Assembly (NCBI RefSeq): GCF_001039355.2
Contig: NW_019775788.1
Span: forward strand, 155,231 to 201,032
Reading direction: 5' to 3'
Source: Lingula anatina
Taxonomy: Eukaryota > Brachiopoda > Lingulata > Lingulida > Lingulidae
Length of the DNA stretch: 45,802 nt
Positions 32,101-43,112 of this stretch are shown here, one piece after another. The translations under genes were made by a program, and so were the position numbers. Below the pieces are notes generated by a model that worked only from the letters and a program-made list of their open reading frames with translations, searched no databases and was not told where the DNA came from. Every line of letters begins with the position of its first letter. The stretch's first letter is position 1.

Positions 32101-35100
32101 GTAACAACTTTGATTCCTCTCTCTTTACTTATGCCGTTGTCGATATGTTTAATAGAATTTAACGCGCTACACGTAAGAAATAACGATTTATTTAATGCAG
32201 ACAACCCATGGCATAGACTGAATCATCCACTGCATCATTTCACTTTCCCTTCCCTCTTTCCACTACTCGAGGTTTTCTATGTGATAGGCTAGTCATATAC
32301 CAATGGTAACGATATAATAAGTTCAATAAGTATTCAATACATGTAACAGATTTCATTTACCACGTGCACATATGAAATAAACGATCTGCTTTGGCGTTGG
32401 CACGTTCCTATAATATTTTGTTTCCATACAAACCACTATGGTACAGTGTTATAACAATCACAGCGTTGTACATGCCCGTATCAACACAGGTTTATCCACT
32501 GTATACTGGCCTGTTATGCAGCCCCTATGCAGAAGCCAAACTTATAATTAACACGGCACTCATCAATATGTTTTTCAGTTAAACCTTATCATCGAAACTA
32601 GATGCTTTTTTCTACGGTACTTGAAATATATGTGTTTAATCACATTGTTTGTACATATCCACAGGGTTGGAGTACACTTCTTCACTGTGCTGCAGGGGGG
32701 GGCCGTACGCAATGTGTTCAACTTCTCCTCCAACACGGGGCGGATACCGATATACAGGATAAGGTGAGTGTAGAATTGTCAGGACACAGCAGTATGGCCA
32801 CATTTACATACAATTACATTTTTCCTAAAGTCGTGGGAAGAAACATGTTGTGTTTTAAATGACCAAGTCTTTTCTTATAAACTAACAAATCAACATTAAA
32901 TGGAACACGGCATATTGTTTACAGTAGTGTAATTATATAAATATGATTATTTTTTGAAGCGTGGTGATGCCAAATACAGAAGTACAAATAAAGTTATGAA
33001 ATTAAATATTCCTTATCTCTTTCAAAATTTCGCATAGAATTGACATATTGAAATGATAATTTTATTAATCAACTGCGCCACTGGGCTGTTAATACAGCCG
33101 CTATACAGAAGTCAAATTTTACAATGTATATGAACACGGCACCGATCAATTTTTTTCAGTTAAGCCTTATCATCAAACCCAACACTTTATTCTAGGGTTC
33201 TTGAAATATATGTGTTTAATCACATTGTTTGTACATATCCACAGTTGGGGAGGACACCACTTCACTGTGCTGCAGATCACGGCTACACACAATGTGTCCA
33301 GCTTCTCCTCCAACACGGGGCGGATACCAGTATACAGGATTGGGTGAGTGTAGAATAGTCAGAACACAACAGTATGGCTACATTTACGTACGTCTTCATT
33401 TTTCCTTAAGTTGTGAGAAGAAACATTATTGTGGTTTACATTCTCTTGACCAAGTCTTTTCTCATTTATGAATAAATCAACATAAAGCACATTGTAAAAT
33501 AGTACACGGCATAATGGTTTCAGTAGTGCAATTAGTTAAGTATAATTACGTTTGAAGTGTGATGTTAAATATAGAAGTACAAACAAAGTTATTTTATTAA
33601 ATATCCATTATTTTTTTCAATATTTTACATAGAATCGACAAATTGAAGTGATGATTTATTACTCCACTGCATCACTAAGCTGTTAATACAGGCCCAATAC
33701 AAAGGCCAAATTTAATGTTAACACAGCTACGATCATTTTTTTTTTTCAGTAAAGATTTGTCATCAAACCCAATACATTTTTCTATTGTTCTTGAAATATA
33801 TGTGTTTAATCACATTGTTTGTACATATCCACAGGCTGGGATGACACCACTTCACTGTGCTGCAGATTACGGCTACACACAATGTGTCCAGCTTCTCCTC
33901 CAACACGGGGCGGATACCAGTATACAGGATAGGGTGAGTGTAGAATAGTCAGAACACAGCAGTATGGCTTCATTTACGTACAGTTACATTTCTCCTTTAG
34001 TTGTGAGAAGAAACATTATTGTGGTTTACATTCTCTTGACCAAGTCTTTTCTCATTTATGAATAAATCAAGATTAAAATAGAACACGGCATAATCTTTCC
34101 ATTAGTGCAATTAGTTAAGTATAATTTTGTACGAAGCTTGATTTTAAATATAGAAGTACAAATAAAGTTATTTAATTAAATATCCATTATTTCTTTCAAT
34201 ATTTTACGTAGAATTGACACATTGAAGTGACGATTTTATTAATCCACTGCACCACTGATCTGTTAATACAGGCCCAATACAGAGGCCAAATTTAATATTT
34301 ACACAGCACCTATCATTTTTTTTTTTTTTTTTCAGTTAAGCCTTGTCTTCAACCCCAATACATTTTTCTCCTGCATTTGAAATATATGTGTTTAATCACA
34401 TTGTTTGTACATATCCACAGTATGGGATGACACCACTTCACTGGGCTGCAGATCACGGCCATAGACAATATGACCAGCTTCTCCTCCAACACAGGGCGGA
34501 CACCAGTATACAGGATGATGTGAGTGTACATTAGCCAGAAGACAGCAGTATGGCCACATTTACGTAAATCTTCATTTTTCCTTAAGTTGTAAGAAGAAAC
34601 ATTATTGTGGTTTACATTCTCTTGACCAAGTCTCTTCTCATTTATGAATAAATCAACATAAAGCACATTGTAAAATAGAACACGGCATAATGTTTTCCGT
34701 AGTGCAATTAGTTAAGTATAATTACGTTTGAAGTGTGATGTTAAATATAGAAGTACAAACAAAGTTATTTTATTAAATATTCTTTATTTGTTTCAATATT
34801 TTACATTTAATTGACAAATTGAAGTAATGATTTTATTAATCCACTTCATCACTGAGCTGTTAATACAGGTCCAATACGAGGCTAAATTTAATATTAACAC
34901 AACGCCGATCATTTTTTTAGTTAAGATTTGTCATCAAACCCAAAACATTTTTCTACGGTACTTGAAATACATGTGTTTAATCACATCGTTTGCACATATC
35001 CACAGAATGAGACGACAGCACTTCACTTAGCTGCAGATCACGGCCACACACAATGTGTCCAGCTTCTCCTCCAACACGGGGCGGATACCAGTATACAGGA

Positions 35101-38100
35101 TTGGGTGAGTGTAGAATAGTCAGAACACAGCAGTATGGCTTCATTAACATACATCGCCATTTTTCCTTAAGTTGTGAAAAGATACATTATTGTGGTTTAC
35201 ATTCTCTTGACCAAGTCTTTTCTCATTTATGAATAAATCAACATAAAGCACATTGTTAAATAGAACACGGCTTAATGTTTTCAGAAGTGCAGTTAGTTAA
35301 GTATAATTATGTTTGAAGTGTGATTTTAAATATAGAAGTACAAACAAAGTTATTTGATTAAATATCCATGATTTCTTTCAATATTTTACATAGAATTGAC
35401 AAATTGAAGTGATGATTTTATTAATCCACTGCATCACTGAGCTGTTAATACAGGCCCAATACAGAGGTCAAATTTAATATTAACACAGCACCGATCATTC
35501 ATTTCAGTTGAGCTTTGTCATCAAACTAATGAAATTAATGAAAGTATAAAAAGGGAATATTTTATGTTTCTGATAAATATTTTATATTATTTTAAAAAAT
35601 TAAAAATTATAATATTCAATATAATTGTGTATGAACATTTTATCCGCTTCGTGTTCCTTAACTTTTTATAACATTTGTTCTTGGGGATATTTTTCCTCTT
35701 GGGAAAACTTTTGTTTAGTTGTTATGTTGTTAAGTAAATGAAATACACTTTCACTAATTGCAAGTTATAATTGAAGAAAAATCAAGTATGAGTAAAAAGA
35801 AAGGGAATTATTGTGTGCAAGTTAAATTTCTATCACAGTCAACAAGTGTAGAAAATAATTTCCCATTCGCAAAAGATGGAACATGTCACTCACATAGCCA
35901 GATTTGATTGGTTATTTTATTTTTTTTCAGTTAAGCCTTATATATGTTACAGATATAAAAGAAACCCGAAACTTTTTAAACTGCATTTGAAATATGTGTT
36001 TTATCATATACTTTGTACATATCAACAGTTTTTCATGAGGACGCCACTTCACTGGGCTGCCAGTGGCGGCCACATAGAGTGTGTCCAGCTTCTCCTCCAA
36101 CACGGGTCGGATACCAGTATACAGGATAAGGTGAGTGTAGAATTGACGAAATATATATTATAACTTGACTCCGCTTTATTTTCTCGAGTCCCATAAAACA
36201 ATTATTTCTTCATCGCATTATTCTTTAGTCTGTAGTTCATTACTTGTATTGATGTACATGAAGAAGCATTTCATGTTTAAGTAACATACTGTAAGTCATG
36301 CATATGTATTTAATCTGAATGGTATGTATGTGACATAACACACTGTCATCCAGCGATATATGCAAGAACACCTCATTAAAGTCGCAGCACATTATGTGAC
36401 ATTGAGAGAAAGACCTGGCATTTCACTCTGAAACATACATTAGGGCAAATAAGCAGTATATTACTATGGTCACATACTCTAACATCTCTAGGTATGTACA
36501 AGACTAGTGTATCTTTAAAATTAGGGGAGTGCTGGAAAACACTTTTCACCGGTCTGTATAAAGCGGTTTCAATTTTGTCCCCTATAGTTCATAATAATTT
36601 CTTTATATATATCGTAGGAGAAAAAGACACCAAGAATGTTGGCAGAAGAAAAAGAGCACATTGCCGTAGTTGAACTGCTGAGGCGTTTTGAAGTACATGA
36701 CATACAGGTATATTTACCAGTGAGAAAGTGTTAAACGCACATTGGATTATGATGCATTGAGCTTTAATAGTATTTTTTTTTTTTTTATATTGGAGAATCG
36801 TTTGCAGTTGCTAATTTTGTAGGACTGTTGTGTACGTAATGTTTTTGGTGTTTTTGAACATCTTGTGTTACATTCCTTTAAAGATATCTCATGGAAATAT
36901 TTGATTCGTGAATTAATATACAAGGAATATATTGAAGTTTAGGCAGAGCCCCAGAGTACAGCGCGTTGGGGGCTATATTTATTGGCATAACTGCACACGG
37001 GTGTCTTGATATATGTAGCATACATGTATCTGTATTCACCTTATACCGGTACCTACAAAATAGCCTTGTTAATTCCTTACAGTTGTACATTCAAACCAGA
37101 ACTTTAGAGCACCTTGCTGAAATATTAGGCCCTGAAGAATATGGCATATTTAACCTGACCAACTTTGGCCCGAACTTTCCTGATCTGTTTCAATTCCAAA
37201 AAATTCAAGGAGTGAAAGATTGGGTTGCCAAGAACAATTACACCACTGTTAAAGATATAAGGGATGGGCTACTGGCTGCAAACCGTCTGCGACTGTCCCG
37301 TAAGTAATCCACTAAATTAACCGCTATTATTTCGATGTTATAAAAATCATCTTATTGCATGATCTCGATGCAACAGAAATCGAACTGTAAGATTGGGGAT
37401 AAATAGAAAAGATAAGGGTAAAATATAGATAAAATGTATACCTTTACATACATGGATGTGTGGCTGTATCAAGGAATTTCTATTTTTGTCGTACTTATTT
37501 ATTAATCTATTTATTTATTTATTTTTTTTTATTTTTTTATTTTTTATTTTTTTTTGCCCAGTGAATTGTAATATTTATTTGGCCAAGATATGTCTACAAA
37601 GATGGCAGTAAACTAATGTAAATATGTATTTATGTGCGCTGTTAACATGTACACTAAAACGACCAATTGCGTGCTTCACATTTTTAATTAACTGACTGAG
37701 TATGAAAAACACATCAGACCCAGTGTCTGCATCTCACTATATTTAGGATCTATTAATTTTTATTTGTAACAGGTGCGGCAGTAGAGTATTATACTCAGGT
37801 GGTAATAAATATCTCAAACATGCCCCCCGATGAATTTGAAACACTCTGTAGAACCCTGACCACTGCAAAGTACATGCACCAGCACACACCAAGTTCAACG
37901 ACCCGTGGTCTTAAAAGTGCAAGGTGAGTGAAGTTTCGCCATGGCGTGAGGTGTTGGAATATCAACGTTTTTTCTTCGATTATTTTTTTCTGGTATATAT
38001 GGGAAATCGTTGCGTTAAGCTAGGCATTAATGAATATACAGGTATATCACGCACACACACACCCACACACATTTTAGAATACAGGGTACTTTTCTCAATT

Positions 38101-38631
38101 GCTTGTGCGCCCTCCGTTTGTTTGCATACGTGTGCATGCATGTACTTGTACGCACGTGTGTTTATCTGCAAGCATGTATGCATTTTCTGTCATAATACAC
38201 ATGTATCCTTCATGTTCACAGTTTACCATTGGATCAATACCGCCAGGACGCGTTCATTGCGCACAGTGAAGAGGATGAGTCCACTATAGAACCAGTCCTG
38301 CTCCAGCTAAAAGAAAGCGGGATCCAGTGTTGGTACGACAAAGAAGACCTCATTCCTGGAACATATGTGATTTATGAAACTGTTGAGGCGATTAGTGCAT
38401 CTATGTTTTCCATCTTGTTCCTGTCCAAGAGTTTTATCCAGAGTGGTCGGTGCAAATTCGAGATGGAGAATATCATACGGAATGCCACAGAGAAAGAGCA
38501 TGGCGTCATCCCTGTTGTTATGAACATAACGCCAGAGGAATTTCCTGATGGATTACGCAACTGGAAACATTTCTTTTTCGATGATCAAGAGCTCGTTTCA
38601 AAGATTTTGGCAGTTATAAAAGGTATTGAAG

Positions 38632-38662
<31 letters not shown>

Positions 38663-39051
38663 TGCTGTATCTTTTGTTGTAAGGGCCTCATACCCAGTAT
38701 TATAGATATTAACATAGATGGATATATATATGTTAAGCCATTTCTTCGTATATAAGATAGATAATTTATAAGTGCTAAATTTATTCTACGTATTTTAAAC
38801 CAGCCATTTAGATGGAATATCATGTTTCTATATTGATCGACACTTATTGACAACAGAGAATATTTGTGATATTGTTTTACATTTACACATGCATATATAC
38901 TATATGCTTATCTTCCATTAAAACAGGGCCAAAAGTAATCCCCACGTATGGCCAACTTCGACAAGAGAACGGGATTTTGCGAGACGAGAACGAGGTTTTA
39001 CGAGACGAAGTCCGGAAATTGACAGATAAACTTCGTCTTCAGAGCCAATAA
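31969..39051 (+). CDS. Gene E: ankyrin(6)-X-Y-TIR-coiled-coil protein, 570 aa
   Basis: Twelve exons: 31969-32100, 32665-32763, 33245-33343, 33835-33933, 34421-34519, 35006-35104, 36029-36130, 36618-36707, 37083-37299, 37773-37923, 38222-38622 and 38927-39051. They sum to 1713 bp, stop included, with consistent phases and no stop. Domains: N-cap 1-44, ankyrin repeats 45-243, C-cap 244-273, X 274-345, Y 346-395, TIR 396-529, coiled coil 530-570. No signal peptide or membrane span, so a cytoplasmic adaptor or effector is likely. The start differs from B and D: a 7-base duplication shifts the old ATG (31998) out of frame, and an ATG at 31969 in the same exon restores it. The most intact member of the array. 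Confidence 0.85.
32665..36130 (+). CDS. Six ankyrin-repeat exons of gene E
   Basis: 32665-32763, 33245-33343, 33835-33933, 34421-34519, 35006-35104 (99 bp each) and 36029-36130 (102 bp). Each carries TPLHxAA (TLLHCAA or TALHLAA in two) and LLLQHGADTSIQD-type ends. The first five start 580-590 bases apart with near-identical introns, showing tandem duplication of an exon plus intron. Repeat 4 has Tyr-Asp in place of CysVal. Confidence 0.9.
35520..35925. other. Unrelated AT-rich insert in the last ankyrin intron of gene E
   Basis: The intron copy matches its siblings up to TTTGTCATCAAAC near 35525, then about 400 unrelated AT-rich bases follow before TTTTTTTCAGTTAAGCCTTA resumes the match at about 35922. 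No terminal repeats seen. Confidence 0.6.
36618..36707 (+). CDS. Ankyrin C-cap exon of gene E
   Basis: 90 bp, phase 0: EKKTPRMLAEEKEHIAVVEL then LRRFEVHDIQ. Acceptor TATCGTAG, donor ACAG|GTATAT. Confidence 0.8.
37083..37299 (+). CDS. Domain X exon of gene E (death-fold-like candidate)
   Basis: 217 bp. LYIQTRTLEHLAEILGPEEY opens; VKDWVAKNNYTTVKDIRDGL and LRLSR close. A Trp followed by about 12 residues to a Leu-rich helix is the pattern of the later helices of death domains. Assignment is tentative. Confidence 0.75.
37773..37923 (+). CDS. Region Y exon of gene E
   Basis: 151 bp: AAVEYYTQVVINISNMPPDE then FETLCRTLTTAKYMHQHTPS. Helical, probably continuing domain X and linking it to the TIR. 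Ends phase 2 at CAAG|GTGAGTG. Confidence 0.8.
38222..38622 (+). CDS. TIR-domain exon of gene E
   Basis: 401 bp. Box 1 RQDAFIAHSEEDES, BB loop KEDLIPGTYV with the classical Pro-Gly, FSILFLSKSFIQSGRCKFEM with Glu three after Cys, HGVIPVVMNITP. All expected strands of the fold are present. Confidence 0.9.
38632..38657. repeat. Poly-T run
   Basis: 26 T, ten bases inside the intron after the gene E TIR exon; equivalent in position to the (AT)n/T run of gene A. Confidence 0.95.
38927..39051 (+). CDS. Coiled-coil and stop exon of gene E
   Basis: GPKVIPTYGQLRQENGILRD then ENEVLRDEVRKLTDKLRLQS. Repeated ENExLRDE heptads. Stop TAA 39049-39051. Confidence 0.85.
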
Positions 39052-39155
39052 ATGGATGTCAGTCGACGTAACGTGGTTTTATGTAACTGGCATATATAAG
39101 GCTTGATGTCTCAAATGATCTTAAAATTACACCAGAGTATATTTGATTAAATAAA
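39047..39155 (+). terminator. Poly(A) signals of gene E
   Basis: AATAAA at 39047-39052 overlaps the stop codon; a second AATAAA lies at 39150-39155, a more usual distance. Confidence 0.55.
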
Positions 39156-40282
39156 TGGTTGTTTCATTCCTTGAACTCTTTGTACAATTATTTTGTGAAA
39201 CTGCTCGAGTGATGTCCCGGTCTTCTTGTACATTTTGTATTCATTCCAATGCCAGGCCCACTGATTGTGTTTATATGTACGGGGGAGATCTCCTTATAAC
39301 TACTTCATACTCAGTACTCCTCGTAACACGTGTCACACCGTATTCTTCATTCTTATTCCTAAATTACATTTTAGCCACTCAATCAATGATATGGTTACTG
39401 ATTACTTTTTTACTAGAAAACTGTGCACTAGTATATATACATGTGTCTACGAAAATTGGCGGCCATTTTGGATATATCATGTTTCCCATTTGGGATTCCT
39501 TGGGGTTTTAGTATGTCGAGCAAACACAAAACGTTAAATATCATTCCCAGGACGTTACCATGATTTTTTTCTCTCTTTTGTTTTATAAAAACGTAATAAA
39601 ACGTTCTGTGTTTTCTGAGAAGCTTCAGTGTAATAAATATGTTGCCATTTTGACCAGGTTCACCACAGGTTTTGTCAGTTTCACCTGAACTATTAGAGTA
39701 CACATTTATTATGCTGTAAATTGATGCTGTAAATTCTACGCTTAATGCTTAAATATCAACAAGGGTTTTGTTTGTGATATACGTAATAATGATTGGTGTA
39801 GGAGTAGAACTTCCACTGATTCTGTTGGGTATCATAGCTTTAATTTCAAAAAGTGAAGTTTTATTTATTTATTTATTTATTTTTTATTTATTTATTATTT
39901 GCCGTACGTTTCCATACCACTGTATACTGGGTATTGAATATAGAGAAGCAAATTGTTTTCTCATTTGTTTCTGTTCAGTTTTGTTGTCGATGACAAAAAT
40001 CCATATTATGCAATTCTTTTCCAAAAAGAGTTATGGTTTCAAAAGTTGTGCACTTACTGACTAGTAGAAAAAGCAGTGCATGTTTACATATCTTTTTTAT
40101 ATATAATGCATATGACCTGATTTTTAAGGATAAGATTTCTATGCTACATGTATAAAGTATTCCTTTTTTAATCTTGTATGATTTTGATCTTAATGTGAAA
40201 TGCTATAGATTTACTGCATAGTATGTTACCACTCTTTATACATCATGGTTCCAAACCATAAATTTGTTCAATCGTGCAAGTT
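39156..40282. other. 3' flank of gene E
   Basis: Open frames here have no recognisable domain. From about 39890 the text matches 28850 onward. A (TTTA)n stretch lies at 39861-39898. Confidence 0.55.
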
Positions 40283-40458
40283 CAGGCCCGTAGCCAGCAA
40301 TTTCAAAGGGGGGGGGGGGGGGGTTCTTTTTCTGAAAAAGTGGACCTTTTCCCATAAAAATGTAATATACCTAGATCGATTTTTAACTTAAGTGGACCTT
40401 TTTCCAGCAAAAGGGGCGGTTCTTTCGAACCCCCCGACCCCCCCGGGCTAAGGGCCTG
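40283..40458. mobile_element. Complete 176-bp MITE with AAGTT target duplication
   Basis: Left end CAGGCCCGTAGCC; the complement of the right end is CAGGCCCTTAGCC. It is flanked by AAGTT on both sides (40278-40282 and 40459-40463). Interior has G and C runs and two AAGTGGACCTTTTTCC-like motifs. The paralogous region near 29100 lacks it. Confidence 0.85.
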
Positions 40459-40692
40459 AAGTTCTTTTTTTATCTATATAAGACAAGTTATAGAGTTACC
40501 AAGTTTATAGTATGTCATCACTTACTATATCATGGTTCCAGACCATAGCTTAAAATCCTTTTTAGTGTGTTTGTAAAAAGTGCGAGTTTTACTAGTGTAC
40601 TGGTACATGCAATATACGTACATGTATGTTATCACCCCGTATCTGTATCTCAAATCCCACTATGGCATGTCTTATATTGGGTTCCCATACTT

Positions 40693-40904
40693 AGATCGAT
40701 CCATCTGGATCGACCTAACTTCCTGGTGGATCGCGTTAAGTTGCTACGAGCTCAACTTGAGGCTTAACTGTCTGTCACGCCTACCGAATCAGCTAGTGTA
40801 AAGATAATTACCCCCTAACAGCTTTACTAGGCGTGACAGACATTTAAGCCAGTTAAGTTGATCGCATTTTAGTGAGACACCCCAAGGGAGACAGATCGAT
40901 CCAA
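40693..40904. repeat. Fold-back inverted repeat
   Basis: Left arm holds CAACTTGAGGCTTAACTGTC then TGTCACGCCTA (40753-40783); the complement of the right arm holds CAACTTAACTGGCTTAAATG then TCTGTCACGCCTA. The arms close on about 45 bases. GATCGATCC occurs at both outer ends. Absent from the paralogous flank at 29.2 kb. Confidence 0.75.
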
Positions 40905-42960
40905 AACTATGTAGGAATGGTCTCCTAAATTACAACTTAAACCCATGGTATGTTATGTGCTTTATGTAGTCCAAGTTAGTAATTAAGTTTGTTGAGTTAT
41001 ATTACATTGCTGTTGCTTTTGCTTTTTAGTGCTAAAATAAAACGAGTCAGAAAAATGTTTAAAATTTTTTCATGGAAGTTCAGGTTTAATGTGGTTTGAT
41101 AACCGGTAGACACAGTCAAACTACACTGCTTTTTAACTTGGTGGTTTGATAAACGAAAGTTAGGGGAAAAATGTCGTCTATCGTTGAGTTCATTTTATAC
41201 CTGTCGGGAATAATAATAATATCTTCTGGCAGTAAACATCTTTGGAATATTACTGATTCACAATCAAAGATCACTACATGAACAGACGTATAAACGGACG
41301 ACAGTGCAAACGAAAAAAATATGTATATTAAAGTTATTATCGTGCAAAGTGACCGTTTATCTTTCGCCAAATCATTAAAACTTTTTTTTTTCATTTCAAA
41401 CACCAGTTGCATACTCTGAGTATCTACTCTAAATATGCCCAAAGCGTGCGCGAACAATGGAGATAGTGTGTAGCTTAATTGTACGAGTGAAAGATAAATT
41501 AATAGAAATCTTCAAAACTATTCGCTTCAAAATCGGTCACATTACGTCCTGCGCATACCGTGCCCATTGAGCTCAACAACAACAAAATAAGAGTCATCTT
41601 ACGTTATACATATGTCAGGTATGAACAGTAGCCTACTTTCTAAACAAAAGTCACCTGAAGCTTAAAATCCATCTTGCTGTAGGCTGCCGGTACGTAGCTC
41701 AGCACACGAGCCTTCGTGTGAGCCGGTCATGTGATATAGGCAGAAGCTGCCTCCTTGCGGTGGTTCCTTATCTGACCTTAACCAGTGTATCTACTAATAT
41801 AGGGGGATCTGAACATACAACCATATGAACAAATAGCTGTAAGAGATAATATAAGATCAGTAAATATAATAAGTAGGGGTGCGGGGACAAACGCCTGCAT
41901 TGATGCAGTGGATAGGTCGACATTTTATAAGTAGAGGACAGCGTACCCATACAAGAACCTCGGGGTATTGGCTTGGACCCTGTATGCTTCGATGCTTAGT
42001 CAGGCCCAGTTTTATGTACGGAATCTCGTTTTCTCTCGTCACTAGTTTGTTTTGGGGTGTCTATATCGGCTTATTGAGTCTACAAGACGACTCAGCTCTG
42101 TAGTCGACAACTTCAGTTAAATGTCTTGGAAATGTAAAATAAAGCTAAAAAATTAGACACAACCTTACGCCTCTTAAATATTCTCAAGCTAGATAGGGTC
42201 TTTCTCGAACCTTTTATATTTAAATATCATATGAATACACGCTGTCCAGTATAAATGTCGATATAAATGGCATTTTAATGTAGGTGAACTATTTGACGTC
42301 GGAGACAGTCCACCTTACACTATCAAAGTACTGTATGCATATCTTCGCTCTGACTACCTTGATAGATCGAATTTCGTGAAAACAAAAAGGTCAAATTACT
42401 TACGAACACGATTGAAATCTCGTTCCTTATTGTCTCGTTATAAGCTACTAACTGAAAAAAAAAAAAACGCTTATATAAGAATTCAATACGCAGCGCTGAA
42501 TAAGATGTTGACTGCTTACATATAGTCTATAAACGTTATCCAATTTTTATTTCTAATGATAATAGGCTAATATTTTCCCAATTTGGAGCATGGACCTGTT
42601 CATATAGTACATGTATATATACATGAAGCATATATTAGATTTAGAATGGAGAAAGTCACCGTGTATACGCAGTGATTTCTTAGAATTGTAATTAGAAAAA
42701 ACTCACATGTCATTAGATATGCTGACAGTGTGTAGGTGACAGGGGGCGTTTCAAAAGAAAAAAAGCCGCCTCAACCTCCACTTTCAGACTTATAGGTCTA
42801 GAAGTCGGTAGTAGTTCATAAAATAAAACATAAAAAATACACGGTCATCGTTTCAGACCTATAGATCTACAAATAAACTTACTTTCTCCAAGCCGGTTAA
42901 CTTATGATTGATATTTCTTAAAAGAAGAGTTCCAAATTTGTGTATTAAAGTTTAAACAAA
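40905..42960. other. Intergenic sequence between E and F
   Basis: Up to about 41790 it is paralogous to 29290-30250. From 41790 to 42960 I recognise nothing. Confidence 0.5.
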
Positions 42961-42998
42961 CTTTTTGACCAAATTTCTTTCATGAAACGACCCCGGAT

Positions 42999-43021
42999 CA
43001 CGTGAGGGAGGGGGTATATAA
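42999..43021 (+). promoter_or_regulatory. Core promoter of gene F: E-box and TATA box
   Basis: CACGTG at 42999-43004 and TATATAA at 43015-43021 in a G-rich context. Transcription would start about 25-30 bases later, near 43046, leaving a 5' UTR of roughly 65 bases before ATG 43113. Confidence 0.65.
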
Positions 43022-43112
43022 GCCCCTCAGCCAGTTTCCAGTCTCCCTGTTATCGTAGCAGACATATTGCTCATACATGCAGTGAAAAGGTCTTCTTTAA
43101 AGGAAGAAAAAC

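Noticed and set aside
38922-43000. Searched intergenic regions for tRNA or rRNA genes
   Set aside because: No convincing cloverleaf, A/B box pair or rRNA sequence was recognised by eye.
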